From positions 124,001 to 188,000 of the forward strand of contig JAOASB010000013.1 in assembly GCA_025210375.1 (NCBI GenBank): 64,000 bases of DNA, written 5' to 3'. The notes under the pieces are model-generated. The model had not been told where the DNA came from. It was given only the letters and a program-made list of their open reading frames with translations, and made no database searches. This DNA comes from Maledivibacter sp. Its GTDB lineage: Bacteria; Bacillota; Clostridia; Peptostreptococcales; Caminicellaceae. The stretch's first letter is position 1; each line of letters begins with the position of its first letter. Shown here piece by piece: positions 1 through 9,206 of this stretch. The position numbers were made by a program, and so were the translations under genes.

Positions 1-1
1 T

Positions 2-427
2 GTACTAGTACTAGAAGATGTACAGAATAACAAAACCATTTTCATCGTAAAAGTTAATCCAAATGATGAATTCACAATGACATGGATGCATTCCGTTGAA
101 TTACAACCCTGGGAAGAAATTTTTAGAATAGATGATGACTATCATGTTATATTGGATAGAACTAGATTCAAATCCTTTGGTGCAGGAGTACCAGATTATG
201 CGGGTGATAAATCCGAGGTAAAGGATGGGTATGTAATCTTTAGCGGCATTAATAAAAAAATGAATGATTTACAATATGGAATTTCTGATTTTGCAAAGCA
301 TACATTTAATTTTTCAGATAAAGAGTTAAGACTTTATGAGCATATAGAAGATGGCAACGCAATAAAGATCTATACAAAGCCTCTAAATATGCTAGAATAT
401 TTTATAAAAAAAGCTGCTTCAATTTAG
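2..427 (+). CDS. DUF1850 domain protein (5' end outside window)
   Basis: The reading frame is open from the first bases of the window, so the start codon lies upstream and only the C-terminal 141 codons are seen. The motif WMHSVELQPWEE followed by an aromatic/charged stretch and the Gly-rich FGAGVPDY segment is typical of DUF1850, a small family usually found next to TAXI-type TRAP transporters; its molecular role is unknown. It is convergent with the TRAP permease gene at 453-2405, which supports the family call. Its last codons form the left arm of a hairpin terminator shared with that gene. Confidence 0.75.
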   Translation, partial: VLVLEDVQNNKTIFIVKVNPNDEFTMTWMHSVELQPWEEIFRIDDDYHVILDRTRFKSFGAGVPDYAGDKSEVKDGYVIFSGINKKMNDLQYGISDFAKHTFNFSDKELRLYEHIEDGNAIKIYTKPLNMLEYFIKKAASI

Positions 428-442
428 TTTAAGAAGCAGCTT
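411..442. terminator. bidirectional hairpin between DUF1850 and TRAP permease genes
   Basis: A perfect 10-bp stem (AAGCTGCTTC at 411-420, GAAGCAGCTT at 433-442) with a 12-nt loop. A-rich sequence precedes it and CTATACTTTTCT follows, so it can act in both directions between two convergent genes. The left arm overlaps the DUF1850 stop region. Confidence 0.65.
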
Positions 443-452
443 CTATACTTTT

Positions 453-2405
453 CTATGCATTGCTTAAAACTTTTCCATTAGATATTTTACCGGAAATGAA
501 AACCAATAAGAAAATAGCAATCCCTATTACATCGGAAAATATTCCAGGTTTTATTAATAGTAGAGCCGATGCAAGCATAATTATTCTATATATTATGTTT
601 AGCTTCTTATTTAGATATCCTTCAACTGAAGCTCCTAATGCAACTACACCTATCACCGCAGTAATAACAACTATAACAGTTTCAAATAAAGTTGTATTGA
701 TAAGAAGTAGTGATGGAGAAAATACAAATATATATGGTACTACAAAGCCTGCCAAGGCTAATTTCACTGCTTGGAATCCAGTTTGTGCAGGTTTCCCACC
801 GGCTATACCTGCTCCGGCAAATGCTGCCAAGGCAACGGGAGGTGTTAGATTTGCCAGCATCCCAAAGTAGAATACAAACATATGTGAAACTAAATGAGGT
901 ATTCCCATTTTGGCTAAAGCTGGAGCTGCCATAGTAGCTGTTATTATATAGGCTGGAATTGAAGGCAAGCCCATTCCCAAAACAATGCAAGCTATCATTG
1001 TTAATATTAAAGTCATAAACAAATTTCCTTTTCCCAGGAAAAGAATTGCCCCGGCTAATTTTAGACCAAATCCAGTCAAGGTAGCTACTCCGATTATTAA
1101 TCCTACTACTGCACAGGACATTGCAACACCTAACGCTGTACGAGTCCCACTTTCTAAAGCATCTATTATATCCTTAAAACTCATCCTAGTCTCTTTCCTT
1201 AAAAAGCTCACCCCTATAGTTAAAAGAATTGACCAAAATGCGGCATATATTGGTGTCCTTCCGCTTATTAAAAAGTATAATAATCCCACTAAGGGTAATA
1301 AAAGATGTCCTCTTTGTTTTAATACATCAACCACCTTAGGCAATTGATCCTTGGGCATTCCTGTAAGTCCCTTTCTAGATGCTCTTAAATGAATTATTAC
1401 GATAACCCCTAAATAATAAAGCAGTGCCGGTATTATTGCTGAAACAGCAATTTTTATATATTCTATACCCAAATATTCTGCCATAATAAATGCCGCAGCA
1501 CCCATAACGGGTGGTAAAATTTGTCCACCACAAGAAGCGGCGGCTTCAACTGCACCAGCAAACTCCTTATCATATCCAATCTTTTTCATAAGGGGTATAG
1601 TAAAGGCCCCTGTAGTAACAACATTTGCAACGGCACTACCATTTATAGACCCTAAAAATCCACTTGATACTACGGCCACCTTAGCTGGTCCCCCTTTTCC
1701 GGACCCTGCAATAGCCATAGATAGATCATTAAAGAATTGTCCCATTCCTGATTTTTGTAAAAAGGCTCCAAATAGGACAAATAAGAATATATAAGTAGAC
1801 GAAACCCCTATGGCAATACCAAAAATACCTTCTGTAGTAAGATACATATATTCAGCTATATCCCTTAATCCATATCCTCTGTGGGCAATAATATTGGGAA
1901 GATTGCGTCCAAATAATGCATAAAGTATAAATAGTACTGCTAGTAAAGCAATTTCTTTCCCTGTAATTCTCCTAGCTGCCTCTAGCACAAGCAATATAGC
2001 CATGAACGCAAAAACAATATCAACATTACTTGGCATACCTGCTCTCATAACTAATGCCTTATAATTCAGTACTATATATCCACCTAAACTAAGTGATAAT
2101 AACGCAAAAAACCAATCTAATATAGAAGGTTTTTTCTTAGAGGATCTTTTCCCAAATGGATAAAGTATAAATACAAGTGCCATAACAACTGAAGTATGCA
2201 CTGCCCTATGCATTAGGGTAACCAATGGCCCACTCCACGCTGTATACAGATGAAATAGGGATAGTCCTACACAAGCAATAAATACTATCATTCCAGGTAT
2301 ACTATTCTTATCAAATTTTCTAAATCTGGATTCCGTATCATACTTTTCTAGTACCTGTTCATGCCCAATTTTAGCTGCTTCACCGACTGATTTTTTATCA
2401 TCCAT
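453..2405 (-). CDS. TRAP transporter fused permease (DctQM, TAXI type)
   Basis: Membrane component of a tripartite ATP-independent periplasmic (TRAP) transporter in which the small 4-TM and large 12-TM subunits are fused into one 650-residue protein, the usual form with TAXI binding proteins. Many hydrophobic helices are visible. The conserved large-subunit blocks GSINGSAVANVV (about 252-263), AAASCGGQILPP (about 287-298) and LGMGLPSIPAY (about 477-487) are present. The start is supported by AGGAAGG upstream. The binding-protein gene lies just upstream on the same strand, separated by a 151-bp structured repeat. The substrate is unknown; TAXI systems are generally linked to carboxylates or amino acids. 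Confidence 0.92.
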   Translation of the reverse strand: MDDKKSVGEAAKIGHEQVLEKYDTESRFRKFDKNSIPGMIVFIACVGLSLFHLYTAWSGPLVTLMHRAVHTSVVMALVFILYPFGKRSSKKKPSILDWFFALLSLSLGGYIVLNYKALVMRAGMPSNVDIVFAFMAILLVLEAARRITGKEIALLAVLFILYALFGRNLPNIIAHRGYGLRDIAEYMYLTTEGIFGIAIGVSSTYIFLFVLFGAFLQKSGMGQFFNDLSMAIAGSGKGGPAKVAVVSSGFLGSINGSAVANVVTTGAFTIPLMKKIGYDKEFAGAVEAAASCGGQILPPVMGAAAFIMAEYLGIEYIKIAVSAIIPALLYYLGVIVIIHLRASRKGLTGMPKDQLPKVVDVLKQRGHLLLPLVGLLYFLISGRTPIYAAFWSILLTIGVSFLRKETRMSFKDIIDALESGTRTALGVAMSCAVVGLIIGVATLTGFGLKLAGAILFLGKGNLFMTLILTMIACIVLGMGLPSIPAYIITATMAAPALAKMGIPHLVSHMFVFYFGMLANLTPPVALAAFAGAGIAGGKPAQTGFQAVKLALAGFVVPYIFVFSPSLLLINTTLFETVIVVITAVIGVVALGASVEGYLNKKLNIIYRIIMLASALLLIKPGIFSDVIGIAIFLLVFISGKISNGKVLSNA

Positions 2406-2436
2406 AGGCTATTTCCCACCTTCCTAAAAATACTAA

Positions 2437-2633
2437 AGGGTATTACTGAGTAACACCCTCAGGCAGTTGACAAATCCGAATTTCTTCGTTGTTGCTGAAA
2501 CCCAGAACCCTTACGTATGTCTGTATACGCTACAGCCTCTGGGTTTCAGCACGCCTCAAACTTCAAATTTCTCAACTGCCTGACATCTTGTTGACTTTGT
2601 CAACAAGATGAGGGTATTACTAAGTAACACCCT
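2437..2633. repeat. 151-bp structured intergenic element, copy 1, with palindromic direct-repeat flanks
   Basis: The core runs from 2460 to 2610. Outer arms CAGGCAGTTGA (2460-2470) and TCAACTGCCTG (2572-2582) are perfectly complementary. An inner perfect stem pairs GCTGAAACCCAGA (2494-2506) with TCTGGGTTTCAGC (2538-2550), and a 12-bp hairpin closes the right end (2584-2595 with 2599-2610). The core is flanked by two 23-bp near-identical copies of an imperfect palindrome, 2437-2459 and 2611-2633, differing at one base. A second core of exactly the same length lies at 20172-20322. It sits between the TAXI binding-protein and permease genes, so it may affect transcript processing or the ratio of the two products. 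Confidence 0.8.
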
Positions 2634-2643
2634 TCTATCTTTT

Positions 2644-3639
2644 TTACTTACCTTGTTCTTTAAAATATTTTTCTGCTCCTGGATGCAAAGGAATTGGCAT
2701 ACCATCACGAACAGTATCTATAGTGATTCTTTTAGCGGCTGAATGGGTTCCTACTAAAGTATCTAGGTTTTCAAATATGGTTTTTGTGATATTATAAACT
2801 AACTCTTCGCTCAAATCTTCTCTTGTTACCAATAAAGTTTTAACTGCCGCAGTTTCAACATCCTTATCATTATCATATGTTCCAGCGGAAATCATTTCCG
2901 AAGAGTAGAAAGGAAATTCTGCCGCTAGCTTTTTAATTGCTTCTTTTCTTATTGGAATTATTTTTACATCATGGGTTGTAGCTAAATCCATGATAGTAGC
3001 ATTGGGAAGACCAGATGTTAAGAAGGCTGCATCAATAGCTCCATTTTTAAGCTGTTCTACGGATTCAGCATATGATAAGAAATCTTCATCTATATCATCA
3101 TAAGTAATTTCGTGGGCGGCTAGTATCTGACGGGCATTTACTTCAGTACCACTACCAGGTGCCCCAACACCTACCTTTTTACCCTTTAATTCTGATACTT
3201 CATTTATACCCTTATCTTTTAACGTAATTAGTTGAACAAAGTTAGGATATAAGGATGCAATTCCCCTTAGATTTTCAACTTTTCCTTTTTCTTTAAAAAC
3301 TTCAGTACCTGTATAAGCATAATTTACCACATCATTCATCGCAAAGGCAATTTCAGCCTTCTTTGTCCCCAATAATGTTGCATTTACTGCGGAAGCTCCT
3401 GTGGATTGTACAGATGCATTTACTACATCAACCTTCTCATTTAATAAGTTAGATATAGCTCCACCAATAGCAAAGTATGGTCCTGAACTTCCACCTGTAA
3501 CAATAGTTACAAACGTTTTCTTACCATTCGCACTTGACCCACTCCCGGAATCAGCAGGCGCATCATTTTGTGAACATCCTACTACTACCATACTAAATAT
3601 TAATAGAAGTATAAATAACAACAAAACTTTTCTCTTCAT
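2644..3639 (-). CDS. TAXI family TRAP transporter solute-binding lipoprotein
   Basis: Extracytoplasmic binding protein delivering its ligand to the fused TRAP permease encoded downstream. It starts with a Lys-rich n-region (MKRKV), a long hydrophobic stretch and a lipobox ending VVVGC, so it is a lipoprotein. The mature part shows the TAXI pattern: TGGSSGPYFAIGGAI near the N-terminus, ASVQSTGASAVN, and GKKVGVGAPGSGTEVNA in the middle. The frame is open nine codons further upstream, but AGGGGGG lies six bases before the ATG at 3639, so I take that start (331 residues). Two direct repeats at 3678-3689 and 3716-3727 lie in its promoter region. Confidence 0.9.
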   Translation of the reverse strand: MKRKVLLLFILLLIFSMVVVGCSQNDAPADSGSGSSANGKKTFVTIVTGGSSGPYFAIGGAISNLLNEKVDVVNASVQSTGASAVNATLLGTKKAEIAFAMNDVVNYAYTGTEVFKEKGKVENLRGIASLYPNFVQLITLKDKGINEVSELKGKKVGVGAPGSGTEVNARQILAAHEITYDDIDEDFLSYAESVEQLKNGAIDAAFLTSGLPNATIMDLATTHDVKIIPIRKEAIKKLAAEFPFYSSEMISAGTYDNDKDVETAAVKTLLVTREDLSEELVYNITKTIFENLDTLVGTHSAAKRITIDTVRDGMPIPLHPGAEKYFKEQGK

Positions 3640-3677
3640 TTTTTGCCCCCCTAATTTCATATTCATTTGGATAATTA

Positions 3678-3727
3678 AATTTTATTACACTACATAAAAA
3701 TATAGAACTGATTACAATTTTATTACA
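3678..3727 (-). promoter_or_regulatory. candidate LytTR-type direct repeats upstream of TAXI gene
   Basis: TGTAATAAAATT (minus-strand reading) occurs twice exactly, at 3678-3689 and 3716-3727, 38 bp apart, between the response-regulator stop and the TAXI start. LytTR-domain regulators bind imperfect direct repeats, and a LytTR regulator is encoded immediately upstream. The spacing is larger than in well-known LytTR sites, so the assignment is tentative. Confidence 0.35.
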
Positions 3728-3816
3728 TTATTTTTAAATAAAGTGCAATATATGTAAATAACATACAGTTTAATTCATATTACTAATTATTAGGGGTATA
3801 CATTTATAGGGATTGA

Positions 3817-4566
3817 TCATAGTCCAAGTATTCCTTTAAACTTTTTCATATAATTTCTGCTAACGGGTATTTCACAATCTTTTATTCCTTTAACTTTAAT
3901 TTTATAGGTATAATTAAACCACGGTATTATTTCATCAATAAAATCTAGATTAATGATATAACTCTTATGGGTTCTTATAAACTTTATTTTTTTTAGTCTA
4001 TCCTCTAGTTCCTTCAATGAGTAATTAGAATTATACACACCATCTATGGTATTTACAATTATAATGTTATTAATTGACTGGATATATTGTATACAACTTG
4101 TATCTACTAAAATCAATTTATTATTTTGTTTTACACACAACTTATCTAGGCTGATCTTTTTATTTTCTAAGACTTCATTAGACTTTTTATTATGTCTTAT
4201 TAATTGGATATTTTTCCTTATTCTTTCAATAGTAAGCTTTATTCTTTCTTCTAAAAAAGGCTTTAATATATAATCTACTGCATTTAGTTGAAATCCCTGT
4301 ATAGCGTATTCATCATAGGCAGTTGCAAATACAATATAAGGTGGCGTATCCACCTCTAGCATTTTTTCAGCAACTAACATACCACTAATATCATGGAGAT
4401 GTATATCTAAAAATACAATATCGGGCTTTAGGGATTTTGCCAATTCAATGGCTTCTTCTCCTTCACCACTTTCCCCGCATATTTCAATGTCATCGTATTC
4501 ATTTAAAAAGCACTTAAGTTCATCTCTTATATATTTTTCATCATCTACAATCAATACTTTAAGCAC
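3817..4566 (-). CDS. LytTR family response regulator
   Basis: Cytoplasmic DNA-binding response regulator. The N-terminal receiver domain (KVLIVDDE, then VFLDIHLHD with the phospho-acceptor Asp near residue 54, then the conserved VFATAYDEYA and DYILKPF) is followed by a C-terminal LytTR domain (about 150-249, with IKFIRTHKSYIINLDFIDEI). The frame opens at a TTG at 4587 and contains several GTG codons. The GTG at 4566, giving MLKVLIVDDE and overlapping the kinase stop codon, matches the family's usual N-terminus. It is translationally coupled to the LytS-type kinase. The TRAP transporter downstream is the obvious candidate target. Confidence 0.88.
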   Translation of the reverse strand: MLKVLIVDDEKYIRDELKCFLNEYDDIEICGESGEGEEAIELAKSLKPDIVFLDIHLHDISGMLVAEKMLEVDTPPYIVFATAYDEYAIQGFQLNAVDYILKPFLEERIKLTIERIRKNIQLIRHNKKSNEVLENKKISLDKLCVKQNNKLILVDTSCIQYIQSINNIIIVNTIDGVYNSNYSLKELEDRLKKIKFIRTHKSYIINLDFIDEIIPWFNYTYKIKVKGIKDCEIPVSRNYMKKFKGILGL

Positions 4567-6274
4567 CACGACCACATCCCATTTCAAAAGTAATTATTGG
4601 TATTTTAAAGTGTACAGACGTTCCTGTACCTACTTTACTCTCTATTTTCAGTCCATACCTTTCTCCAAATATCCCCTTAAGCCTTAGATTAACATTATTT
4701 ATACCTATTGAAGTATCATATTTATTATCATGCCTTAATATCTGAAGTACTTTATTCTCCTCAATTCCCACTCCATCATCGGAAATTATAATGTTGACTT
4801 CATCATCCTTCTTACTTCCCTTTATTCTTACCGTTCCCCCTTGTTTTTGTGGTAGAATACCATGTTTAATAGCATTCTCAACAATAGGCTGTAAACTTAA
4901 GGGAGGAATAAAACATCTCAAATCATCTTCCATTTCATATATTATTTTTAGCTTATCCTCAAACCTGGCCATTTCGATTTCAATATATGATTTCACATGA
5001 TTAAGTTCCACCTCTAATTTAACTACGTCCTTATTATTATTTAAGTTTTTTCTAAAGTAATTGCTCAAATGAATTATCAAATTTCTTGCCTTTTCAGGAT
5101 CGATCCTACAAAGTGAGGCTATCACTGTTAATGAGTTGAAAAGAAAGTGTGGATTAATTTGAGCTTGTAAAGCCTTAAATTCAGCTGCAGCAAGTAGCTT
5201 AGAATTTTGCTCTAATTTCCCCAAGGTTAGTTGAGTGGAAAAAAGCTTAGCTAATCCGGTTCCTAACTCCAAGTCAATAGCCGTTATAGAATTAGACAAC
5301 TTTTTATATAATTTTAAGCTGCCAATAATCTTATTATTTTCCTTCAATGGTAATACCATAAATGATTGGTATAAATATTCACAATCCTCATATTTAATTT
5401 TACTGCAATCATTAACCAATATTACTTCGCCGGTCTTAATTGTATGCAAATCCTTATTAGAAATATAATTACTATTTGAAATGCTAGCTTCATTATTCAG
5501 ACCTATATGGGTAATAATTCTTTCTGTATCGCTAATACTAACTGCATCAAATTCCGTCATATTGTATATAATTTCTGCCACATTACTAATAGTATCTGAA
5601 TATATACCCTGCTTTACAAAGGGTAACGCCTTATCTGCAATTTTTAATGTTAAATTGGCTTGATAAGCTCCCATCTTCTCTTGTTCCTTAAATATATTTT
5701 CAATAATTATAAATAAAAGTGCCATTCCCAGGGAATTAATTATGACCATTGGAAGCCATATATCTTTTACCAAATCTACTGCCATATAAAAGGGCTTGGA
5801 AAATATCAGTACGGATATTTTTCTCATACTTTCCCCTATGGCACCGGTAAGTCCAGCATATATCCACTTTTTATTTTTGTTTTGCATTACTCTTCCCATA
5901 TATCCTGCCATCAAGCCTTCAAAAACTGTGGATATTGCACAGGCCGTACTTGTAAATTCCCCGGAATCAATTAAAGCTCTATGTATGCCTGCAACTGCAC
6001 CGGACATAAGCCCAACAAAGGGGCCACCTAAAAGTCCGCCAATTCCTACTCCAATGATACGTGTATTTATTAATGCTCCATTAAATTCAATACTAAAATA
6101 AGTACCCACAATGCCAAACAAACCAAATATAAGACACAATAAAAGCTTATCCCATAGTTTAACTGGCCTTTTAGCTATAAGATTTCTAAATGCCTTTAAT
6201 CTAGATAGAATGAATGCAAACACAAACAAATTTCCAAATTTATTTCCCAATTCTAAAATTAAACCTACTTCCAT
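4559..6274 (-). CDS. LytS/YehU-type sensor histidine kinase
   Basis: Membrane sensor kinase of 571 residues paired with the LytTR regulator downstream. The N-terminal third has several membrane segments and the 5TM-5TMR_LYT signature (TRIIGVGIGGLLGGPFVG, about 71-88, and ISTVFEGLMAGYMG, about 114-127). A GAF-like region follows (about 205-345). The HisKA_7TM/His_kinase block has QINPHFLFNSL with the phosphorylated His at about 376, and the ATPase domain has PIVENAIKHG (about 463-472) and DDGVGI (about 499-504). Known relatives sense pyruvate or other extracellular metabolites. Beside a TRAP carboxylate-type transporter, a nutrient signal is a reasonable inference. Confidence 0.9.
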   Translation of the reverse strand: MEVGLILELGNKFGNLFVFAFILSRLKAFRNLIAKRPVKLWDKLLLCLIFGLFGIVGTYFSIEFNGALINTRIIGVGIGGLLGGPFVGLMSGAVAGIHRALIDSGEFTSTACAISTVFEGLMAGYMGRVMQNKNKKWIYAGLTGAIGESMRKISVLIFSKPFYMAVDLVKDIWLPMVIINSLGMALLFIIIENIFKEQEKMGAYQANLTLKIADKALPFVKQGIYSDTISNVAEIIYNMTEFDAVSISDTERIITHIGLNNEASISNSNYISNKDLHTIKTGEVILVNDCSKIKYEDCEYLYQSFMVLPLKENNKIIGSLKLYKKLSNSITAIDLELGTGLAKLFSTQLTLGKLEQNSKLLAAAEFKALQAQINPHFLFNSLTVIASLCRIDPEKARNLIIHLSNYFRKNLNNNKDVVKLEVELNHVKSYIEIEMARFEDKLKIIYEMEDDLRCFIPPLSLQPIVENAIKHGILPQKQGGTVRIKGSKKDDEVNIIISDDGVGIEENKVLQILRHDNKYDTSIGINNVNLRLKGIFGERYGLKIESKVGTGTSVHFKIPIITFEMGCGRGA

Positions 6275-6435
6275 TTACTTCACTCCATGATAATATATAT
6301 AATTGAGATATGTTAGTTCCATCAAGAATAGCATAGATTTTATAATATTTTTACTATTCAGATATATATTAACATAATACTTAAAAATATGAAATAGAAA
6401 AACCCCCTACTGTTTTTATTTATTCAGTAAAGGGC

Positions 6436-6500
6436 TATAGATATTCCAGTTAAATAGTTAATTTATACTAAAATCCCTATATGTGGATTGAGGTTAAAAC
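6436..6500. repeat. MITE-like hairpin family, truncated copy
   Basis: Starts TATAGATATTCCAGTTAAA and continues AGTTAATTTATAC, matching the left half of the full copies at 26441 and 40015, then diverges to a shorter right arm ending GGTTAAAAC. It lies just after the stop of the ATP-grasp gene. Confidence 0.55.
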
Positions 6501-6502
6501 TT

Positions 6503-7834
6503 TTACTTTCTAGAGTCTCTTACAATAAAGGTGGGTAATGTATAGCAATCATGAAGTCCAGATATTATTGGGTTCTTTCCAATTCTTGAATATAGTCCAT
6601 ATAATTTTTCATTATACATGTACATTCCAGTAATATTATTAAATTTGCTTATCTTTAATTTACCTTCAACAAACTCAACCAAATCACTTTTATTTGGAGT
6701 ATAGTATTCCTGTATTAAATAATCCTTTCCATGACATTCTAAAAGCTTTTCCTTCCATTGTTCTGCACTGAAATCTCTTCCAGCATATACTCCCCTGGAA
6801 GCATATAAATCACTAGGCTTTAATATATATTCATCCCTATTGATTGTAAGCTCATCAAAATCAAATTCATCCCCTTCAAATTTAGCCGTAAGGGGTATAT
6901 GATCTTTAATGAATTGACCTTCATCCTCAGTGAGAAATTCTAGGGTATCTTTATCATGTAAAATTTTAAATATGACTTTATTATGAATAATTTGAGACTT
7001 TATGGGGCCAACTATGCAAACTTTACCCTCCATAGCTGCTTGTATAAAATCCGGTATCTCATCGGCTCTTTCTATGAGATCCCTTGTAACAAGTCTTCTA
7101 TAAACTATATCAATCCTCATATCATCTATATATAGCTTACCATGGGAATACTTTAAATCCCTAGGGTCAACAATCATGGTCTTATAACCATTTTTTTCGA
7201 AGCTATCCCTAAACACCTCAAACTCGTTTGGACTTCCTGTATCATTAAAATCTACAATAGCAACATTTGGTTTTTGAATTTCTGGGTTAAATTCTTTAAA
7301 AATACTTATACATTCCTCCACCCATGTATCAAAAAGCTCAAAGGAGCTTATATCGTATTTTCTGCTCATCTCTTTAAATGCTATAGACTCAGATAATATT
7401 CTGGAAAGCTCTCTATCCTCATTCATAGCCGATGATCCATCAGCATTCAGTTCACAGAACTTAAAGCTTCCATCATCCTTATAAAATATATCAAATCTAG
7501 CCATAGGTACTCTTGCATTATATCCATGCTGGGTCAAGATTAATTTCTCTAAAAGCTCTGAAAATCCAAATTTTTCTCTAAAAGCTGGATAGTTTATATA
7601 TCTATCTATAACCTTTCTAATGATCGTCATCAATGTATCCGTAAGCTTTGTAAATCTTTCTAAATCTTTTTGTGTATAAAGCTTAGGCATATATAAGAAG
7701 GGAATGGGCTTCCCTTTGTACATTGCAGTAGAAGCTTTTACCTTATCCATAGCATCTAAATAATCGCTACAATACAAAGTCTCATTAGCATTTATGATAT
7801 CTATATATTCTCTATCTAAATCTATCCGATTCAA
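6503..7834 (-). CDS. glutathionylspermidine-synthase-like (circularly permuted) ATP-grasp ligase
   Basis: Predicted cytoplasmic carboxylate-amine ligase of 443 residues. The middle part has the preATP-grasp pattern ARFDIFYKDDGSFKFCELNAD (Asp and Glu for Mg/ATP) and the C-terminal part ILKPSDLYASRGVYAG followed by YLIQEYYTP, as in the GSP_synth family. The TTG start has a perfect AGGAGG upstream. It begins 15 bases after the stop of a glutamate-cysteine ligase gene, so the two are in one operon. The likely reaction is addition of an amine or amino acid to gamma-glutamylcysteine, making glutathione or an analogue. That is inferred from neighbours; the sequence does not reveal the acceptor. A classical GshB is not visible nearby. 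Confidence 0.72.
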   Translation of the reverse strand: MNRIDLDREYIDIINANETLYCSDYLDAMDKVKASTAMYKGKPIPFLYMPKLYTQKDLERFTKLTDTLMTIIRKVIDRYINYPAFREKFGFSELLEKLILTQHGYNARVPMARFDIFYKDDGSFKFCELNADGSSAMNEDRELSRILSESIAFKEMSRKYDISSFELFDTWVEECISIFKEFNPEIQKPNVAIVDFNDTGSPNEFEVFRDSFEKNGYKTMIVDPRDLKYSHGKLYIDDMRIDIVYRRLVTRDLIERADEIPDFIQAAMEGKVCIVGPIKSQIIHNKVIFKILHDKDTLEFLTEDEGQFIKDHIPLTAKFEGDEFDFDELTINRDEYILKPSDLYASRGVYAGRDFSAEQWKEKLLECHGKDYLIQEYYTPNKSDLVEFVEGKLKISKFNNITGMYMYNEKLYGLYSRIGKNPIISGLHDCYTLPTFIVRDSRK

Positions 7835-7849
7835 AATATCTTCCTCCTA

Positions 7850-9154
7850 TTAAAATATATTATTTAGAAAACTATTTTCTAATGCCCTATGCTTACCGAG
7901 TTTAATTTTTTCTTTTATTTCTAGTGATAAAGTTCTTTCATTATAAGCTAACTCTTTGAGGGGCAGAAGATATTTAGCTTCTTCCCTATCTAGACCTCTT
8001 TCTGACAAAGCTATGATATCCCTACAGACTTCAAAGATATTTTTATCCATTACGCTAGTATTTTTACCGGATTCAATAATTTCAGCTTTTTTCTTTCTTA
8101 CACAATCATTTGAAATCATTTCTAAATGATCGTACAAATAATCCAAATTTTCTTGATCATATATCAAACCCTTCCAAAGTGCAATACCACTTATGTTAAA
8201 GGGATATGGTACTGAATCAGCCATTCTGACCTCTATAAATTTTTTAGCTCTTACATCTGGAAAATACATTGTAAGCACATGCTCCAATTCTTCTATTGTA
8301 AATTCATTTGGATCATAAATTTCTTTAAATGGCTTTCTAGCTGTATATAAAAACTCATTATTTCTTCGAATGATTATTGGGGGAGTATTTAAAATATACT
8401 CTGAATAATCTTCATATCCAAAGCTTTTATCTAAGGCTTTTGGAACTACCATGCATCTATCATCATCACAGTTATTCCATATATGGGTCCTTAATGTATT
8501 CTTAGTCCAAAGCTCTCCTTCAAAGAAAGGAGCATTGTCAAACATGAAAGAGATAATAGGTGAAAGTGCATTTGCAACTCTAAATTTTTTCATGAAATCA
8601 TCTTCACTACAATAATCCAAGGTTACTTGAAGGGAAGCTGTTCCCTTCATCATATTATGGGCATATTTACCCCTTCCCTTAAAATACTCCGACATATATT
8701 TATATCTATCCTTAGGAATAAAGGGAATTTCTTCTATTTTACTTTCTGGTTGATAACCAAGTGAATTTATGTATTGATTCTTTTCATTTAGAATAGGAAC
8801 TATATCCTTTAAAAAGCTCAGATATTCATTCTCTATCTCATATATACTTTTACAAGGCTTTGTACTAAGTTCTAATTGCGATCCCGGCTCAAGGGTTATG
8901 TTATTACCACCCTTAGTGAGCCCCATTAAATGCTGCCCTTCATATTTCCCAGACCAGCCCTTGTGCAATAGCTGTTCCAACGTATTCCCAACACCTTTAT
9001 CTCCATAATAGGAAATAGTCTCCAAAGTATTTTTATCAATAATGAAGTGTTCAAATTCAGCACCTATTTTAAATTCCGATTTCTCTTTTTCACCTCTTTT
9101 AAAATAACTTACAATTTTACTTTTTTGATAACTTAATTCATTCTCATTATTCAA
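7850..9154 (-). CDS. glutamate-cysteine ligase, GCS2 (plant-like) family
   Basis: Predicted to join L-glutamate and L-cysteine with ATP to give gamma-glutamylcysteine. The N-terminal KIGAEFEHFII (about 30-40) is the ExE metal-binding strand of the glutamine-synthetase-like fold. ITLEPGSQLELST, GTASLQVTLDYCSEDD and KFIEVRMADSVPYPFN are typical of the plant/proteobacterial GCS2 group. Length (434) is normal. The start is TTG with AGGAGG nine bases upstream. It is the middle gene of a three-gene set with the MBL-fold protein (52-base gap) and the ATP-grasp protein (15-base gap). Confidence 0.85.
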   Translation of the reverse strand: MNNENELSYQKSKIVSYFKRGEKEKSEFKIGAEFEHFIIDKNTLETISYYGDKGVGNTLEQLLHKGWSGKYEGQHLMGLTKGGNNITLEPGSQLELSTKPCKSIYEIENEYLSFLKDIVPILNEKNQYINSLGYQPESKIEEIPFIPKDRYKYMSEYFKGRGKYAHNMMKGTASLQVTLDYCSEDDFMKKFRVANALSPIISFMFDNAPFFEGELWTKNTLRTHIWNNCDDDRCMVVPKALDKSFGYEDYSEYILNTPPIIIRRNNEFLYTARKPFKEIYDPNEFTIEELEHVLTMYFPDVRAKKFIEVRMADSVPYPFNISGIALWKGLIYDQENLDYLYDHLEMISNDCVRKKKAEIIESGKNTSVMDKNIFEVCRDIIALSERGLDREEAKYLLPLKELAYNERTLSLEIKEKIKLGKHRALENSFLNNIF

Positions 9155-9206
9155 TAATATAGACCTCCTTAATATTATATATTATAGCATCTAGAAATGG
9201 GCTTGA

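Noticed and set aside
460..1347. Several plus-strand frames over the TRAP permease
   Set aside because: They are antisense to a well-conserved transporter gene and lack start signals.
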